Origin: a virus
Direction: 5' to 3' (one strand)
Length of the DNA: 44,234 nucleotides
Virus record (IMG/VR): IMGVR_UViG_3300035180_004104
Coordinates: 1 to 44,234 of that record
The position numbers and the translations under genes were made by a program. This document shows positions 16,053-23,777 of the stretch, piece by piece. The notes below the pieces were generated by a model. The model was not told the DNA's origin, searched no databases, and saw nothing but the letters and a program-made list of their open reading frames with translations. Position 1 is the first letter of the stretch; every line of letters starts with the position of its first letter.

Positions 16053-16991
16053 TCAGGCGACGGCGTTTTCGATGTAATAGGCGACTTCGGCGCCAGAGAT
16101 GACCTCCTGCACCGATTCACCGACCCGCACCCGCGTCGCACCGCGCAGGCCGACCTTGGGCTCGTCGATCTGGCCGGCGACGCGCTGGCCATATTGCGCG
16201 GTGTAGCCAAAGGTGACTGTGTTGGTCTCATTGCGCGCCAGCGGGTTCCGCTTGAACAGCAGCATGCTCTTGCCCCAGCAGCGGGCCACGGTCGGAGTCT
16301 GGCCCTTTTTCGCCGTGTTCACGAAGCTTTCGCCCACCAGCACCTCATCCAACTCGAAGAGTTGCGCCAGGAAGCTGCGCGGCACCACGCCGGAATCGCC
16401 GGCATTGCCGAAATAGGCTTTTACGATCTTTGGGTGTTGGGCGAGCTTGGTATAGACCGCGCGGCCCATCACCGCGACGTTCGGGCGCATGATGGTGGCA
16501 TCGAGGCCGGTTAGGATGTCGGAGATCGGGTTGCTGTTGGTGAAATCCGACCATTGCGAGGTACCCGACAAGGTCACCTTGTTGGCGGCGGCATAGAGCG
16601 CGTTCTGGAAGACCAGATTGGCGACCCGGCGCTCGCGGTCCAGGGCGATCAATTCCGCCAGCTGCTCTGTCGCGAATGAGATCGGGTCGTAACCGAGCGG
16701 CGCATTGCGGTTGTCGTTATAGGGGATCAGGTCATCGAGGCCATAATCCTGGGTGCGACCCGTCTGGCGCGTCGCACTGAATTCGACCTCGGAGGGCGCG
16801 CTCTTGCGGCCGACCTTGGTGTCGGGGATGGTATATTCCTCACCAAGCGCGAATTTCAGCCAGGTGAATTCCTCTTTCTCCAACGGCGGATCGAGACGCG
16901 GCAAAACGGAATCCGCGATCAGCGCGTTGTTCTCATAGGCGAGGGCAATCCCGGTTAAGACTGGATCGACGGGAAACGGTGCGGTCGACAT
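16053..16991 (-). CDS. Major capsid protein
   Basis: 312 aa, close to lambda gpE in length. ATG at 16991. Features: N-terminal Asp-Pro-Val-Leu-Thr-Gly-Ile-Ala, Ala-Asp-Ser-Val-Leu-Pro-Arg, an Arg-Gln-Thr-Gly-Arg-Thr-Gln-Asp-Tyr-Gly segment (about 74-83), Leu-Asp-Arg-Glu-Arg-Arg-Val-Ala at about 115, and a C-terminal strand pattern Val-Arg-Val-Gly-Glu-Ser-Val-Gln-Glu. It probably has the HK97 fold. It follows the decoration gene by 58 bp and is itself followed by a strong terminator, consistent with very high expression. Confidence 0.85.
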   Translation of the reverse strand: MSTAPFPVDPVLTGIALAYENNALIADSVLPRLDPPLEKEEFTWLKFALGEEYTIPDTKVGRKSAPSEVEFSATRQTGRTQDYGLDDLIPYNDNRNAPLGYDPISFATEQLAELIALDRERRVANLVFQNALYAAANKVTLSGTSQWSDFTNSNPISDILTGLDATIMRPNVAVMGRAVYTKLAQHPKIVKAYFGNAGDSGVVPRSFLAQLFELDEVLVGESFVNTAKKGQTPTVARCWGKSMLLFKRNPLARNETNTVTFGYTAQYGQRVAGQIDEPKVGLRGATRVRVGESVQEVISGAEVAYYIENAVA

Positions 16992-17048
16992 GAAGTGTCT
17001 CCTTTAAAACGGATGTCGAATGAATGGAACGGCGGCGATGCGGCCGGA

Positions 17049-17426
17049 TCAGCCCTGCATCACGCCGAGGGCAAGCTTGACCCGGAACAGATCGCCGGCG
17101 GCGGCGGATACCTCGGCAAAGCCGATGATGCGGTTGTTGCTGCCGGCCGACGGCGCCGCCGTGACCGCCTTGCCATTGGCATCGGAGGTGATCGGATCGC
17201 CGCGGCTGACCGTGCCGCCGGCATAGATCTCGGCAACGCCGTCCGTCTGCACGTCGGTGCGGTCGCCGGAGGCAACGCCGCCCGGCGTGATGCAAACGCC
17301 CATCAGTTTGTCGGTCGCGGCGGCGGCCTGCAGGATGCCGCCGTCATTGGCACCGACTTTGACAATCAGGTTGGCGCCGATCGCCGCTTCGGCCGTATAG
17401 CTCTTGGCGAGCATGAATGTGCTCAT
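17049..17426 (-). CDS. Head decoration protein
   Basis: 125 aa, low in charge, rich in Gly/Ala, with Ala-Gly-Gly-Thr-Val-Ser-Arg-Gly-Asp-Pro-Ile-Thr-Ser-Asp-Ala-Asn-Gly (about 69-85) and Arg-Ile-Ile-Gly-Phe-Ala. This capsid stabilising/decoration pattern (DUF2190-like) and its position immediately before the capsid gene fit a lambda gpD-type role: trimers on the capsid surface that reinforce the expanded shell. Confidence 0.75.
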   Translation of the reverse strand: MSTFMLAKSYTAEAAIGANLIVKVGANDGGILQAAAATDKLMGVCITPGGVASGDRTDVQTDGVAEIYAGGTVSRGDPITSDANGKAVTAAPSAGSNNRIIGFAEVSAAAGDLFRVKLALGVMQG

Positions 17427-17440
17427 TGCTGTTTCCTCTC

Positions 17441-17466
17441 AAAAGAAAAGGCCGCCACCGGCGACC
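17441..17466 (-). terminator. Intrinsic terminator between scaffold and decoration genes
   Basis: Minus-strand stem GGTCGCC/GGCGGCC (7 bp with one G-U pair) with a 3-base loop (17450-17466), followed by TTTTCTTTT (17441-17449). It sits between the protease/scaffold gene and the decoration protein and would separate early head-assembly genes from the high-abundance shell genes. Confidence 0.7.
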
Positions 17467-17491
17467 TGCATTGCGGTTGATGATGGATGGT

Positions 17492-17980
17492 TCAGCGGCT
17501 GCTGAAGCCCAGCCGATGCGCCGCCTGGGCCAGCGACAGCGCCTTGCCCTTCTTCGCCGCCTCGGCACGCAGATCGCGGATCTTCTCGGCGACCGTGGCG
17601 GCATCCGCCTTCGCCTCCTTGCCGACAGGGTCCGACTTGGCATCGGTCGGTGCCGTCGCGGCATTGAGATCCGATTTCATATTGTCGAGGGTCGCCTGGC
17701 GCTTGCCCTTCTCGGCCTCGGCCAGCTGTAGGGCGGCGCGTTCCACGCTGCATTCGCCATTGGCCTTGCAATCGGCCAGCAGCTTGTCATGGCCCGGGAA
17801 ACTGCCGGCCAGCGCTTCAATGCCGAGAATGCGGCTGCGCTCCGCCGCGACGGCGACACTCACCGCCTCCTTGCGGGCTTTCTCGGCTTCCGCCGTGGCT
17901 GCGCGCACGCCCTCATCGCGGAAGTGATTGGCGATGCTCGCATGGTCGCGGGCAACCGCTTCGGCTGTCAGATTGTCCAT
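17492..17980 (-). CDS. Internal scaffold protein nested in the protease gene (Nu3-like)
   Basis: An in-frame ATG at 17980 inside the S49 gene is preceded by AAAGGA with a 6-base spacing. It gives a 162-aa helical, highly charged protein (Ala/Glu/Lys-rich, two long helices at about 20-50 and 85-150) with no trace of the protease fold. This is the arrangement of lambda C/Nu3, where the scaffold is made from an internal start and later removed by the protease. Confidence 0.75.
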   Translation of the reverse strand: MDNLTAEAVARDHASIANHFRDEGVRAATAEAEKARKEAVSVAVAAERSRILGIEALAGSFPGHDKLLADCKANGECSVERAALQLAEAEKGKRQATLDNMKSDLNAATAPTDAKSDPVGKEAKADAATVAEKIRDLRAEAAKKGKALSLAQAAHRLGFSSR

Positions 17981-18889
17981 GATCTGTCCTTTCGGTGTCT
18001 GTGTTGCTGCCGCCGCAGCCCGATTTGACTTGAATCCGCCGGCGCCGGCGGCGGCCAGCTCCGTCAGAACGTGTTCGAATGTGGTGACGCCATCGGCCAT
18101 GCCGGCGGCGACGGCATCACTGCCGATCTTCAACCCGCCTTGCCCGAAATCCTTCATCACGGTCGCCTCGGTGGCGCCGCGATATTTGGCGACATCGCCG
18201 ATGAATTCCTGCGCCAGGCGGTCGACATAGGCCTGGATCTTTGCCTTGCCATCCGGCGTCGCCGGATCGATGCGCTTATCCGGCGACTGGCTGGAGACGA
18301 TCTCGCGCCGCTGCACACCGTTCTTGGCATCGCGCTCGCGGGTGTCGGTCATGGTGGCGACCACGCCGATCGACCCGACCGAGGCGGTACGGTCCAGCAC
18401 CACCTTATCGGCGGCGGCGGCGATCCAGTACCCGGCCGAGGCGCATAACCCGCCGACATAGGCGGTGATCGGCTTGCTGCCGCGCGCGGCATAAACCTGC
18501 GCGGCGAATTGCGCGACGCCATTGGCCTCGCCGCCGGGCGTGTCGCAATCCAGCAGGATGGCGCGGACGGACGGGCTGTCGACCACGGCCTGGAAGTCCT
18601 GCGCAAGCTTCTGGATCGAGGTGGCGCCACTGAATTCGGTGAACAGATTGGCATAGCGGAAGATCGGCCCGGCGACCGGCACGATCGCGACGCCGTCGCG
18701 CATGGTGACACTGCTGCCCTCGCGGAAGGGCTTCCCCTGCCGCGTCGCCACGGCCTGCATCTTGCCTTTCCAATCGGCCAGGGTTTCCGCATCCGGCGTC
18801 TCGCGGCCGGCGATCTCGATAATCGTCTCCAGCGCAGGCTCATAGATCGCCCAAGGCAGCCCGGCGGCGATGTCAGCGATACGGGTCAT
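17492..18889 (-). CDS. Prohead protease-scaffold polyprotein (S49 family, lambda gpC-like)
   Basis: 465 aa from the ATG at 18889, which overlaps the portal stop (ATGA). Residues 60-290 form an S49/SppA domain: Asp-Thr-Pro-Gly-Gly-Glu (about 117-121), nucleophile Ser151 in Cys-Ala-Ser-Ala-Gly-Tyr and the likely general base Lys205 in Ser-Pro-Asp-Lys-Arg-Ile-Asp-Pro. Residues 304-465 are the scaffold domain with its own start. The enzyme matures the prohead by cleaving scaffold and itself. The frame is open upstream into the portal gene, but that part is a shadow. Confidence 0.9.
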   Translation of the reverse strand: MTRIADIAAGLPWAIYEPALETIIEIAGRETPDAETLADWKGKMQAVATRQGKPFREGSSVTMRDGVAIVPVAGPIFRYANLFTEFSGATSIQKLAQDFQAVVDSPSVRAILLDCDTPGGEANGVAQFAAQVYAARGSKPITAYVGGLCASAGYWIAAAADKVVLDRTASVGSIGVVATMTDTRERDAKNGVQRREIVSSQSPDKRIDPATPDGKAKIQAYVDRLAQEFIGDVAKYRGATEATVMKDFGQGGLKIGSDAVAAGMADGVTTFEHVLTELAAAGAGGFKSNRAAAAATQTPKGQIMDNLTAEAVARDHASIANHFRDEGVRAATAEAEKARKEAVSVAVAAERSRILGIEALAGSFPGHDKLLADCKANGECSVERAALQLAEAEKGKRQATLDNMKSDLNAATAPTDAKSDPVGKEAKADAATVAEKIRDLRAEAAKKGKALSLAQAAHRLGFSSR

Positions 18890-20475
18890 CAGGCGGCATC
18901 CTTCTGATCGGGTCCATCCAGCTGCTTCGCTGGCGTGTTCGGATTTGGCTGGTTCTGCAGCGGGACCTGCGACTGGTTCAGGCCGCCTTGCTCGCGCAGC
19001 TGGTTTTCGCGAATCCGCTGTTCGATGATCGATTCCCAATCGCCGTTGCCGAGCGCCGCCGTCTCGATCTCCAAGCTGGAAAGCCCGGCATTGACCCGCA
19101 TGACGGCGGCATCTGTTTCGTCTTTCTCGTTCAGCTGGCCCTTCGATGGCCCGATCCATTGCGCCCCGCACCACGCCTTCATCAGCACCGGGTCGGTGAA
19201 GAAGCCCGGCGCCTGCAACATGCCGCGCGCGATGGCTTCCGTCAGCACATCCTCATAGATCGGCTGGCAGAAGGAATCGGCGAACCACTTGCGCCGCGCC
19301 ATGAAGAACTTCCAGGCTTCCAACATCGCCGCCCGCGCCGCCGAATAGGACGCCGTGAAATGCTTGACCAGCACCTCGAAGGGCAGTTCCAGGGCGACGC
19401 CGACCTGGCGCATGATCGCCATCACGAAGGTATCGAAGCCGGTATTCGGCCGTTCAGGCGAGAAGGATTCAACCGTCTCATTCAAGCCCAGATCGACGAA
19501 CTGGCCGGGCTCGGTGATGTTGATCGGCTGGCCGGCGCTGTCGGTCGTCGTCGTCGCTGCGATGTCGCCACCGCCCTGGTCGCTCTTGGTGACGATGGCG
19601 AAGCAGGCATTCAGCACCGCCGCCATGATCTCCGCCTCGGTATAGCGCGAGATCTGCTTGATCGCCTCCACCACCGGCGCGAGGTAAGGCACGCCGCGCA
19701 CCGCGCCGACCCGGGTCATCTTGTAAACATGCAGCACGTTACGCCGGCCGCTCTTGGCGCCGAAGGCCTCCAGCCGTGTCCAGGTCGAGGCGCGGCCGCC
19801 GATATCGCCGGGATGCCGGTCCATGCAGTGATAGGCGACCGGGGCGCCAGTGACCTGGTCGACCTCGACACCACCCATGATCACCGGTGTATCGGCGACA
19901 TTGCCGGGATTGCGCAGACGGTCGCCCTCGATCAGCTGGATTTTCAGGCCGAAGGGACTGCCGGGCCGTTCAATGAAGCGCTTGGCGCCCAGCACGTCGC
20001 CATTCTCCAGGCAGGACCGCAGCGCCAGATCCTGCATTGCCGGGAAAGTCATCACCCGCGATAGGTCGCATTCGGCGCTTTCCGCCCACAGGTTGAAGAT
20101 CACCAGGGCGCGGCGCTGCCAGGCATTCGCCTCCTCGACACTGAGGCCCAGGACCTGCCGGTTGATCGTCGGCTTCACCAGCAAGCCGGCGCCGACCACA
20201 TTGGTCACCACCGTGTTGATGGCACCGGCCGCCAGGGGCGCATTGCGCACCAGGTCGCGCGAGCGGCGGCGGATCTTGTCCAGTTCCGGCAACAGATCGC
20301 GATTCCCCGAACCAGCAGACGTGCCCCACAGCATCATCGACGACCGGTCGCTGCGCGAGGCCACATAGGCACCGCTGGCCGACAGCACATTGCGCGCGCG
20401 ATAGCGCTCCAGCGCCGTTTGCGGCGCGAAATAGGCAATCACCCGATCGAGCCGGGTGAACGTCGGTTTGCTCAT
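18889..20475 (-). CDS. Portal protein (lambda gpB family)
   Basis: 528 aa. Lambda-type portal motifs: Arg-Ser-Arg-Asp-Leu-Val-Arg-Asn and Gly-Ala-Ile-Asn-Thr-Val-Val-Thr-Asn-Val-Val-Gly near residues 70-95, then Asn-Gly-Asp-Val-Leu-Gly and Glu-Gly-Asp-Arg-Leu-Arg-Asn-Pro, and a Phe-Thr-Ala-Ser-Tyr-Ser-Ala-Ala-Arg-Ala-Ala helix at about 368-380. The C-terminus is a Gln/Asn/Pro-rich flexible tail. The dodecameric portal is the DNA entry vertex to which terminase docks. Its start overlaps the gpW stop by 4 bp. Confidence 0.93.
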   Translation of the reverse strand: MSKPTFTRLDRVIAYFAPQTALERYRARNVLSASGAYVASRSDRSSMMLWGTSAGSGNRDLLPELDKIRRRSRDLVRNAPLAAGAINTVVTNVVGAGLLVKPTINRQVLGLSVEEANAWQRRALVIFNLWAESAECDLSRVMTFPAMQDLALRSCLENGDVLGAKRFIERPGSPFGLKIQLIEGDRLRNPGNVADTPVIMGGVEVDQVTGAPVAYHCMDRHPGDIGGRASTWTRLEAFGAKSGRRNVLHVYKMTRVGAVRGVPYLAPVVEAIKQISRYTEAEIMAAVLNACFAIVTKSDQGGGDIAATTTTDSAGQPINITEPGQFVDLGLNETVESFSPERPNTGFDTFVMAIMRQVGVALELPFEVLVKHFTASYSAARAAMLEAWKFFMARRKWFADSFCQPIYEDVLTEAIARGMLQAPGFFTDPVLMKAWCGAQWIGPSKGQLNEKDETDAAVMRVNAGLSSLEIETAALGNGDWESIIEQRIRENQLREQGGLNQSQVPLQNQPNPNTPAKQLDGPDQKDAA

Positions 20476-20675
20476 AGCGGGATCCCCCGCGAGACGCGCA
20501 AGCCGCCGCGCTTCTGTTTGTTGACGAGATTGCGCAACATGGTCTCCCGCTGGCGCAGTTCCACCAGGTCACCGCGCCAATATTCCCGGTCGCCGATGCG
20601 GAAGTGCTGGCCCTTGGTCAGCACCGCCGTGATCGCGGCGGTCACTTCATCGAGCTGTGCCTGATAATCCGCCAT
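20472..20675 (-). CDS. gpW-like head-tail joining protein
   Basis: 67 aa, nearly the exact length of lambda gpW (68 aa). Two helices flank a beta hairpin: Gln-Leu-Asp-Glu-Val-Thr-Ala-Ala-Ile, then Gly-Gln-His-Phe-Arg-Ile-Gly-Asp-Arg-Glu-Tyr, then Leu-Arg-Gln-Arg-Glu-Thr-Met-Leu-Arg, ending in a basic tail. Position between large terminase and portal is canonical. It closes the filled head and makes the tail docking site. Confidence 0.82.
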   Translation of the reverse strand: MADYQAQLDEVTAAITAVLTKGQHFRIGDREYWRGDLVELRQRETMLRNLVNKQKRGGLRVSRGIPL

Positions 20676-20686
20676 TCAACTCTCCA

Positions 20687-22783
20687 CTATCGTGCGACGC
20701 TGCCGCGAAGGCCACGCGTCCGGACTGCGCCTTGCGGCGGTGCCGCAGGCGCCGGTGACGGCCCGTTGCCGGCCAGCCGCACCAGGCTGTTCTTGTCATG
20801 GCTCTGGGCGAAGGATTGCGGCGCGGCCCAATTGATCCGGCCCCACCACCAGGGCGCCCGCAGCAAACCGGCGCGGCTATAGACCATGTGATCCAGCGCC
20901 TCGTTGCGGTTCATGCCGGGTCGCTTGATCCAGCCCTTCTCCGTCCTCTGTTCCGCCGTCACCTGGTCGAACCATTCGGCCTGCAGGTTATGCGGCGTAT
21001 GCACATAGCCGGCGCCGGGGCTTTCCCGGCGCAGCGCGCCCGCGACATCGTCTTTCAGATCGTCGCTGCCGACCAGCAACAGCTTCAATCCCCGGGCCAT
21101 CACCTTGCCGTCAACATTCCAGTCGACCTTGGTCATGTAGACGCGCTTGGCACCGACCTTGGCATCGCCCTTCAGGATCATCAGGCGACCCTCGCCGATC
21201 CCCGCCTTGCGCGCCTTGACCGCGAAGCCATAGGCATTACCCGTGACACCTGGCGCACCGCCGGAATCGATCATCACGCAAAGCGGCGCCATTTCCCGGC
21301 TGGGATCCGCCGCCAATGGCCAGGCCCGCGTCAGCAGCGGCCACAGCAGGTTCCAATCCTCCGGATACGACCCCGGATCGACCAGGCGCCCATCCTCCGC
21401 CGATTGCGAGATCTGGAAGCGATCGACAATCCAGCATTCGAAATCGACGCCATAGCCGGTCACCTGGACATCGAAATACCGGCCTTGCACGTCGACCGTC
21501 ACCACCAGCGCCCGCACGCCCGCCGGTACTGTACCCAGCGACCAATCGGCCTCCGCCCGCGCCTTCAGTTCCTCTTTGTCGATCACCTCACCCAAGGCCT
21601 CGGCCGGCACCAGGAACGGCTCGCCATGGTCGACATTGACCACGGTCTTGAGCGTCTGATAGTCGCGCGTGCGCTCGTAGCTCTCGAGCGCCTGCAGGTA
21701 ATTGCCGGTCAGGCTGGACCAGGACTGAAACGATGCCGCTGGACCCTTCAGCCAGAAGCTGGCGATCGATGATTTGCGTGGCACGCCCGTAATCTGCCGA
21801 TCGGCATCGATCTGCTGCCCTTCCCGCAGCCACACGCCGTTGCTGTTCATCCAGCCCTTGCGCTGTTCCGTCAGTCGGCAGCCGCAATGCGGACAAACCA
21901 TCACCACCGATGCCGCCGCTTCCTCGATCGGTATCGGCGGCTGTCCCTTCTCCGCCTTCAGATAATCCATCTGGCTGAACTTTGGTTCAAAGAACTCATC
22001 GCATTCCGGGCAGGGCCAGTAATACAGGCGCCTGTCGCCCTGGTTGAACAGTTCCAGGATCCCGGTCGTCGGCGGTGCCTCATGGCCCCGCGGCGTCCAT
22101 TTCTCCATGGCTTCCGGTATGATGTCGCGCGATGGCGAGCACTCCACCACCAGCTTGCCCAGGCTGCCGAAAGTCTGCGTGCGCTTGCGTTCCAGATTGA
22201 ACAGCGAGCCCTCGCCGCCGATATCCTCCGGTTTGCGGTCGTACTCGGTATCGAGAATGACCTGGTAATCCTTGCCCGCCACCTGGTCGACGGTCGGCCA
22301 GCCGAAATACACGCTCATCCCCTGATAGCGCTTGTCGTAGATGTTATCTTCGTCCGCGTTCTTGCTGAGACGCAGATTGACATCCGGACACATCCGATTC
22401 ATGCGGTCGATATGCTCGCGCGAGAACTGCCGCGCGCTGTTCTGGCTGGTCTGGCAAATGAAGATGTCGCACGGATCGCACATGATCCGATGCACCAATG
22501 TGTTCATCACCAGCGCCGCCGTCTTTGACGATCGCGCCGGCCCGGCGAACACCACCGCCTGATACTCCCGATCCGACGTGCAATCCATCGGCTCGACCAT
22601 GTAAGGCGCCGATGCGTTCCGCCATGGCCCAACCGAACCGCCCGTATCTAGGAAACGGTATTTCTCCGCCGCCTCGCTGGGCTTCATCCGCTTGCGGGGC
22701 AGCAGCACCGCCGAGGCGCGCTGATAGCCTTCCTCTGGGTCACAGAACGGTGGCAACCCGCTGATCGCACCATCATCAGTCAA
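20687..22783 (-). CDS. Large terminase subunit (lambda gpA family)
   Basis: 698 aa. The ATPase P-loop variant lies at about residues 79-89 (Phe-Ala-Gly-Pro-Ala-Arg-Ser-Ser-Lys-Thr). A zinc-like cluster Cys-Pro-Glu-Cys/Cys-Pro-His-Cys-Gly-Cys is at about 250-310, followed by a nuclease half with Val-Thr-Val-Asp-Val-Gln-Gly and Asp-Ser-Gly-Gly-Ala. The best start is a TTG at 22783 with GGAGGAG 7 bases upstream; no ATG in frame is available nearby. It overlaps the small subunit by 8 bp. It cuts concatemers and pumps DNA into the prohead. Confidence 0.93.
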   Translation of the reverse strand: MTDDGAISGLPPFCDPEEGYQRASAVLLPRKRMKPSEAAEKYRFLDTGGSVGPWRNASAPYMVEPMDCTSDREYQAVVFAGPARSSKTAALVMNTLVHRIMCDPCDIFICQTSQNSARQFSREHIDRMNRMCPDVNLRLSKNADEDNIYDKRYQGMSVYFGWPTVDQVAGKDYQVILDTEYDRKPEDIGGEGSLFNLERKRTQTFGSLGKLVVECSPSRDIIPEAMEKWTPRGHEAPPTTGILELFNQGDRRLYYWPCPECDEFFEPKFSQMDYLKAEKGQPPIPIEEAAASVVMVCPHCGCRLTEQRKGWMNSNGVWLREGQQIDADRQITGVPRKSSIASFWLKGPAASFQSWSSLTGNYLQALESYERTRDYQTLKTVVNVDHGEPFLVPAEALGEVIDKEELKARAEADWSLGTVPAGVRALVVTVDVQGRYFDVQVTGYGVDFECWIVDRFQISQSAEDGRLVDPGSYPEDWNLLWPLLTRAWPLAADPSREMAPLCVMIDSGGAPGVTGNAYGFAVKARKAGIGEGRLMILKGDAKVGAKRVYMTKVDWNVDGKVMARGLKLLLVGSDDLKDDVAGALRRESPGAGYVHTPHNLQAEWFDQVTAEQRTEKGWIKRPGMNRNEALDHMVYSRAGLLRAPWWWGRINWAAPQSFAQSHDKNSLVRLAGNGPSPAPAAPPQGAVRTRGLRGSVAR

Positions 22784-23336
22784 GGAAACGCTCCTCCATC
22801 AGCGTCCGCGCCAACCGTTCCTGCAGGCCTTCGATCTGTTCCGCGCAGGCCTTGGTCGTGTTAGGGTCCCAGCTCATGCGCCGCGCCAGCACATCCGGCA
22901 GGCCGCGCAGGAAATCCGCCACCAGCTTCAGCCGGGTTTCATGCGCCAGTTCCGCCCGGCTGGCTTCCACCAGCTCGCCACGCTCCCGGCGCACCTTGTG
23001 GTGCAGCAGCTGCTCGTTCAGCAGCTTGATCCGATGATCCGCCGTCAGGCCGCCGGATTCACCTGGCGAGACGGCGCCGCCGGTGAATTGGATCTCCAGC
23101 TGGTTCAGCAGCTCGCGGCGTTTCTCCTCCGCCTTTTCTTCCTCGATCACCCGACCGTCGCGCCAGGCCTTCAGCTTCTCGGCATTGATCCGGTAGGGCC
23201 TGCCATTACCGCCGAATTCCTCGACAAAGGCGGTGCCGTCGTCCCGGATCCACTTATCGATCGTCGGCAGCGATACGCCCATCACCCGGGCGGCTTCCTC
23301 ACGCGACAGGATCAGCGGTTCGCTCACATCCGCCAT
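22776..23336 (-). CDS. Small terminase subunit (Nu1-like)
   Basis: 186 aa from the ATG at 23336 (GAGG 7 bases upstream; a GTG at 23342 lacks spacing). The N-terminal winged helix-turn-helix (about residues 10-60) carries Leu-Ser-Arg-Glu-Glu-Ala-Ala-Arg-Val-Met-Gly-Val, Thr-Ile-Asp-Lys-Trp and Arg-Pro-Tyr-Arg-Ile. A long charged helix and a C-terminal assembly domain follow. It recognises the packaging site and delivers DNA to the large subunit; the partner gene lies directly downstream. Confidence 0.85.
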   Translation of the reverse strand: MADVSEPLILSREEAARVMGVSLPTIDKWIRDDGTAFVEEFGGNGRPYRINAEKLKAWRDGRVIEEEKAEEKRRELLNQLEIQFTGGAVSPGESGGLTADHRIKLLNEQLLHHKVRRERGELVEASRAELAHETRLKLVADFLRGLPDVLARRMSWDPNTTKACAEQIEGLQERLARTLMEERFLD

Positions 23337-23458
23337 CGCCACGCCTCAACAACAGCAACATCAACCTAAGCAACTGAAAAAATTGAAATCTAGTTTTCCC
23401 CCGCGCTCGTTTTGCCCGTATTTGCTCGGCGGACACGGAAGGACCCAAGGGGGTCGGA
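23337..23458. other. Gap upstream of the small terminase, candidate packaging (cos) region
   Basis: 122 bases without a gene, with an A/T-rich stretch (23371-23397) next to a GC-rich part and a short GACCC/GGGTC inverted repeat at 23442-23455. In lambda-like phages cos lies just before nu1, so this is the expected place. No cohesive-end motif can be proved by eye. Confidence 0.35.
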
Positions 23459-23776
23459 TCAAGGATCAATGCAGGGCAGCGTGCCCCAGAGATTTGTGAC
23501 CTCGGTCGGGTTGGTCAGATTGGCCTTGAAGTTGACTGCATAGGTAACGCCGCTCACCAAGCCATTCAGCCGTTGCGACACCGTGAAACCATCCGCCGAT
23601 ACAGAAGCGGCCCCAATCACATGGCTGGAAGCCGCTGGGTCTATGCCTGCCAGCACCTTCAATGTGACAACGGCAGACTGCACCGTTTGACCAGCAAGCA
23701 ATTCACCGAAGAATCCCATGCCCCAGGATTTATCATCGGCGGATTGCGCCGGCGTATAGTTTCCCGCCCAAGACAT
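23459..23776 (-). CDS. Fibre-associated or structural protein
   Basis: 105 aa, beta-type: Trp-Gly-Met-Gly-Phe-Phe near the start, then Ala-Gly-Ile-Asp-Pro-Ala-Ala-Ser-Ser, Gly-Phe-Thr-Val-Ser-Gln-Arg and Gly-Val-Thr-Tyr-Ala-Val-Asn-Phe-Lys-Ala. This is the pattern of small phage proteins with a fibronectin-like strand order. ATG at 23776. It is the last of four genes between the DUF6362-like gene and terminase; function inferred only from composition. Confidence 0.55.
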   Translation of the reverse strand: MSWAGNYTPAQSADDKSWGMGFFGELLAGQTVQSAVVTLKVLAGIDPAASSHVIGAASVSADGFTVSQRLNGLVSGVTYAVNFKANLTNPTEVTNLWGTLPCIDP

Positions 23777-23777
23777 T

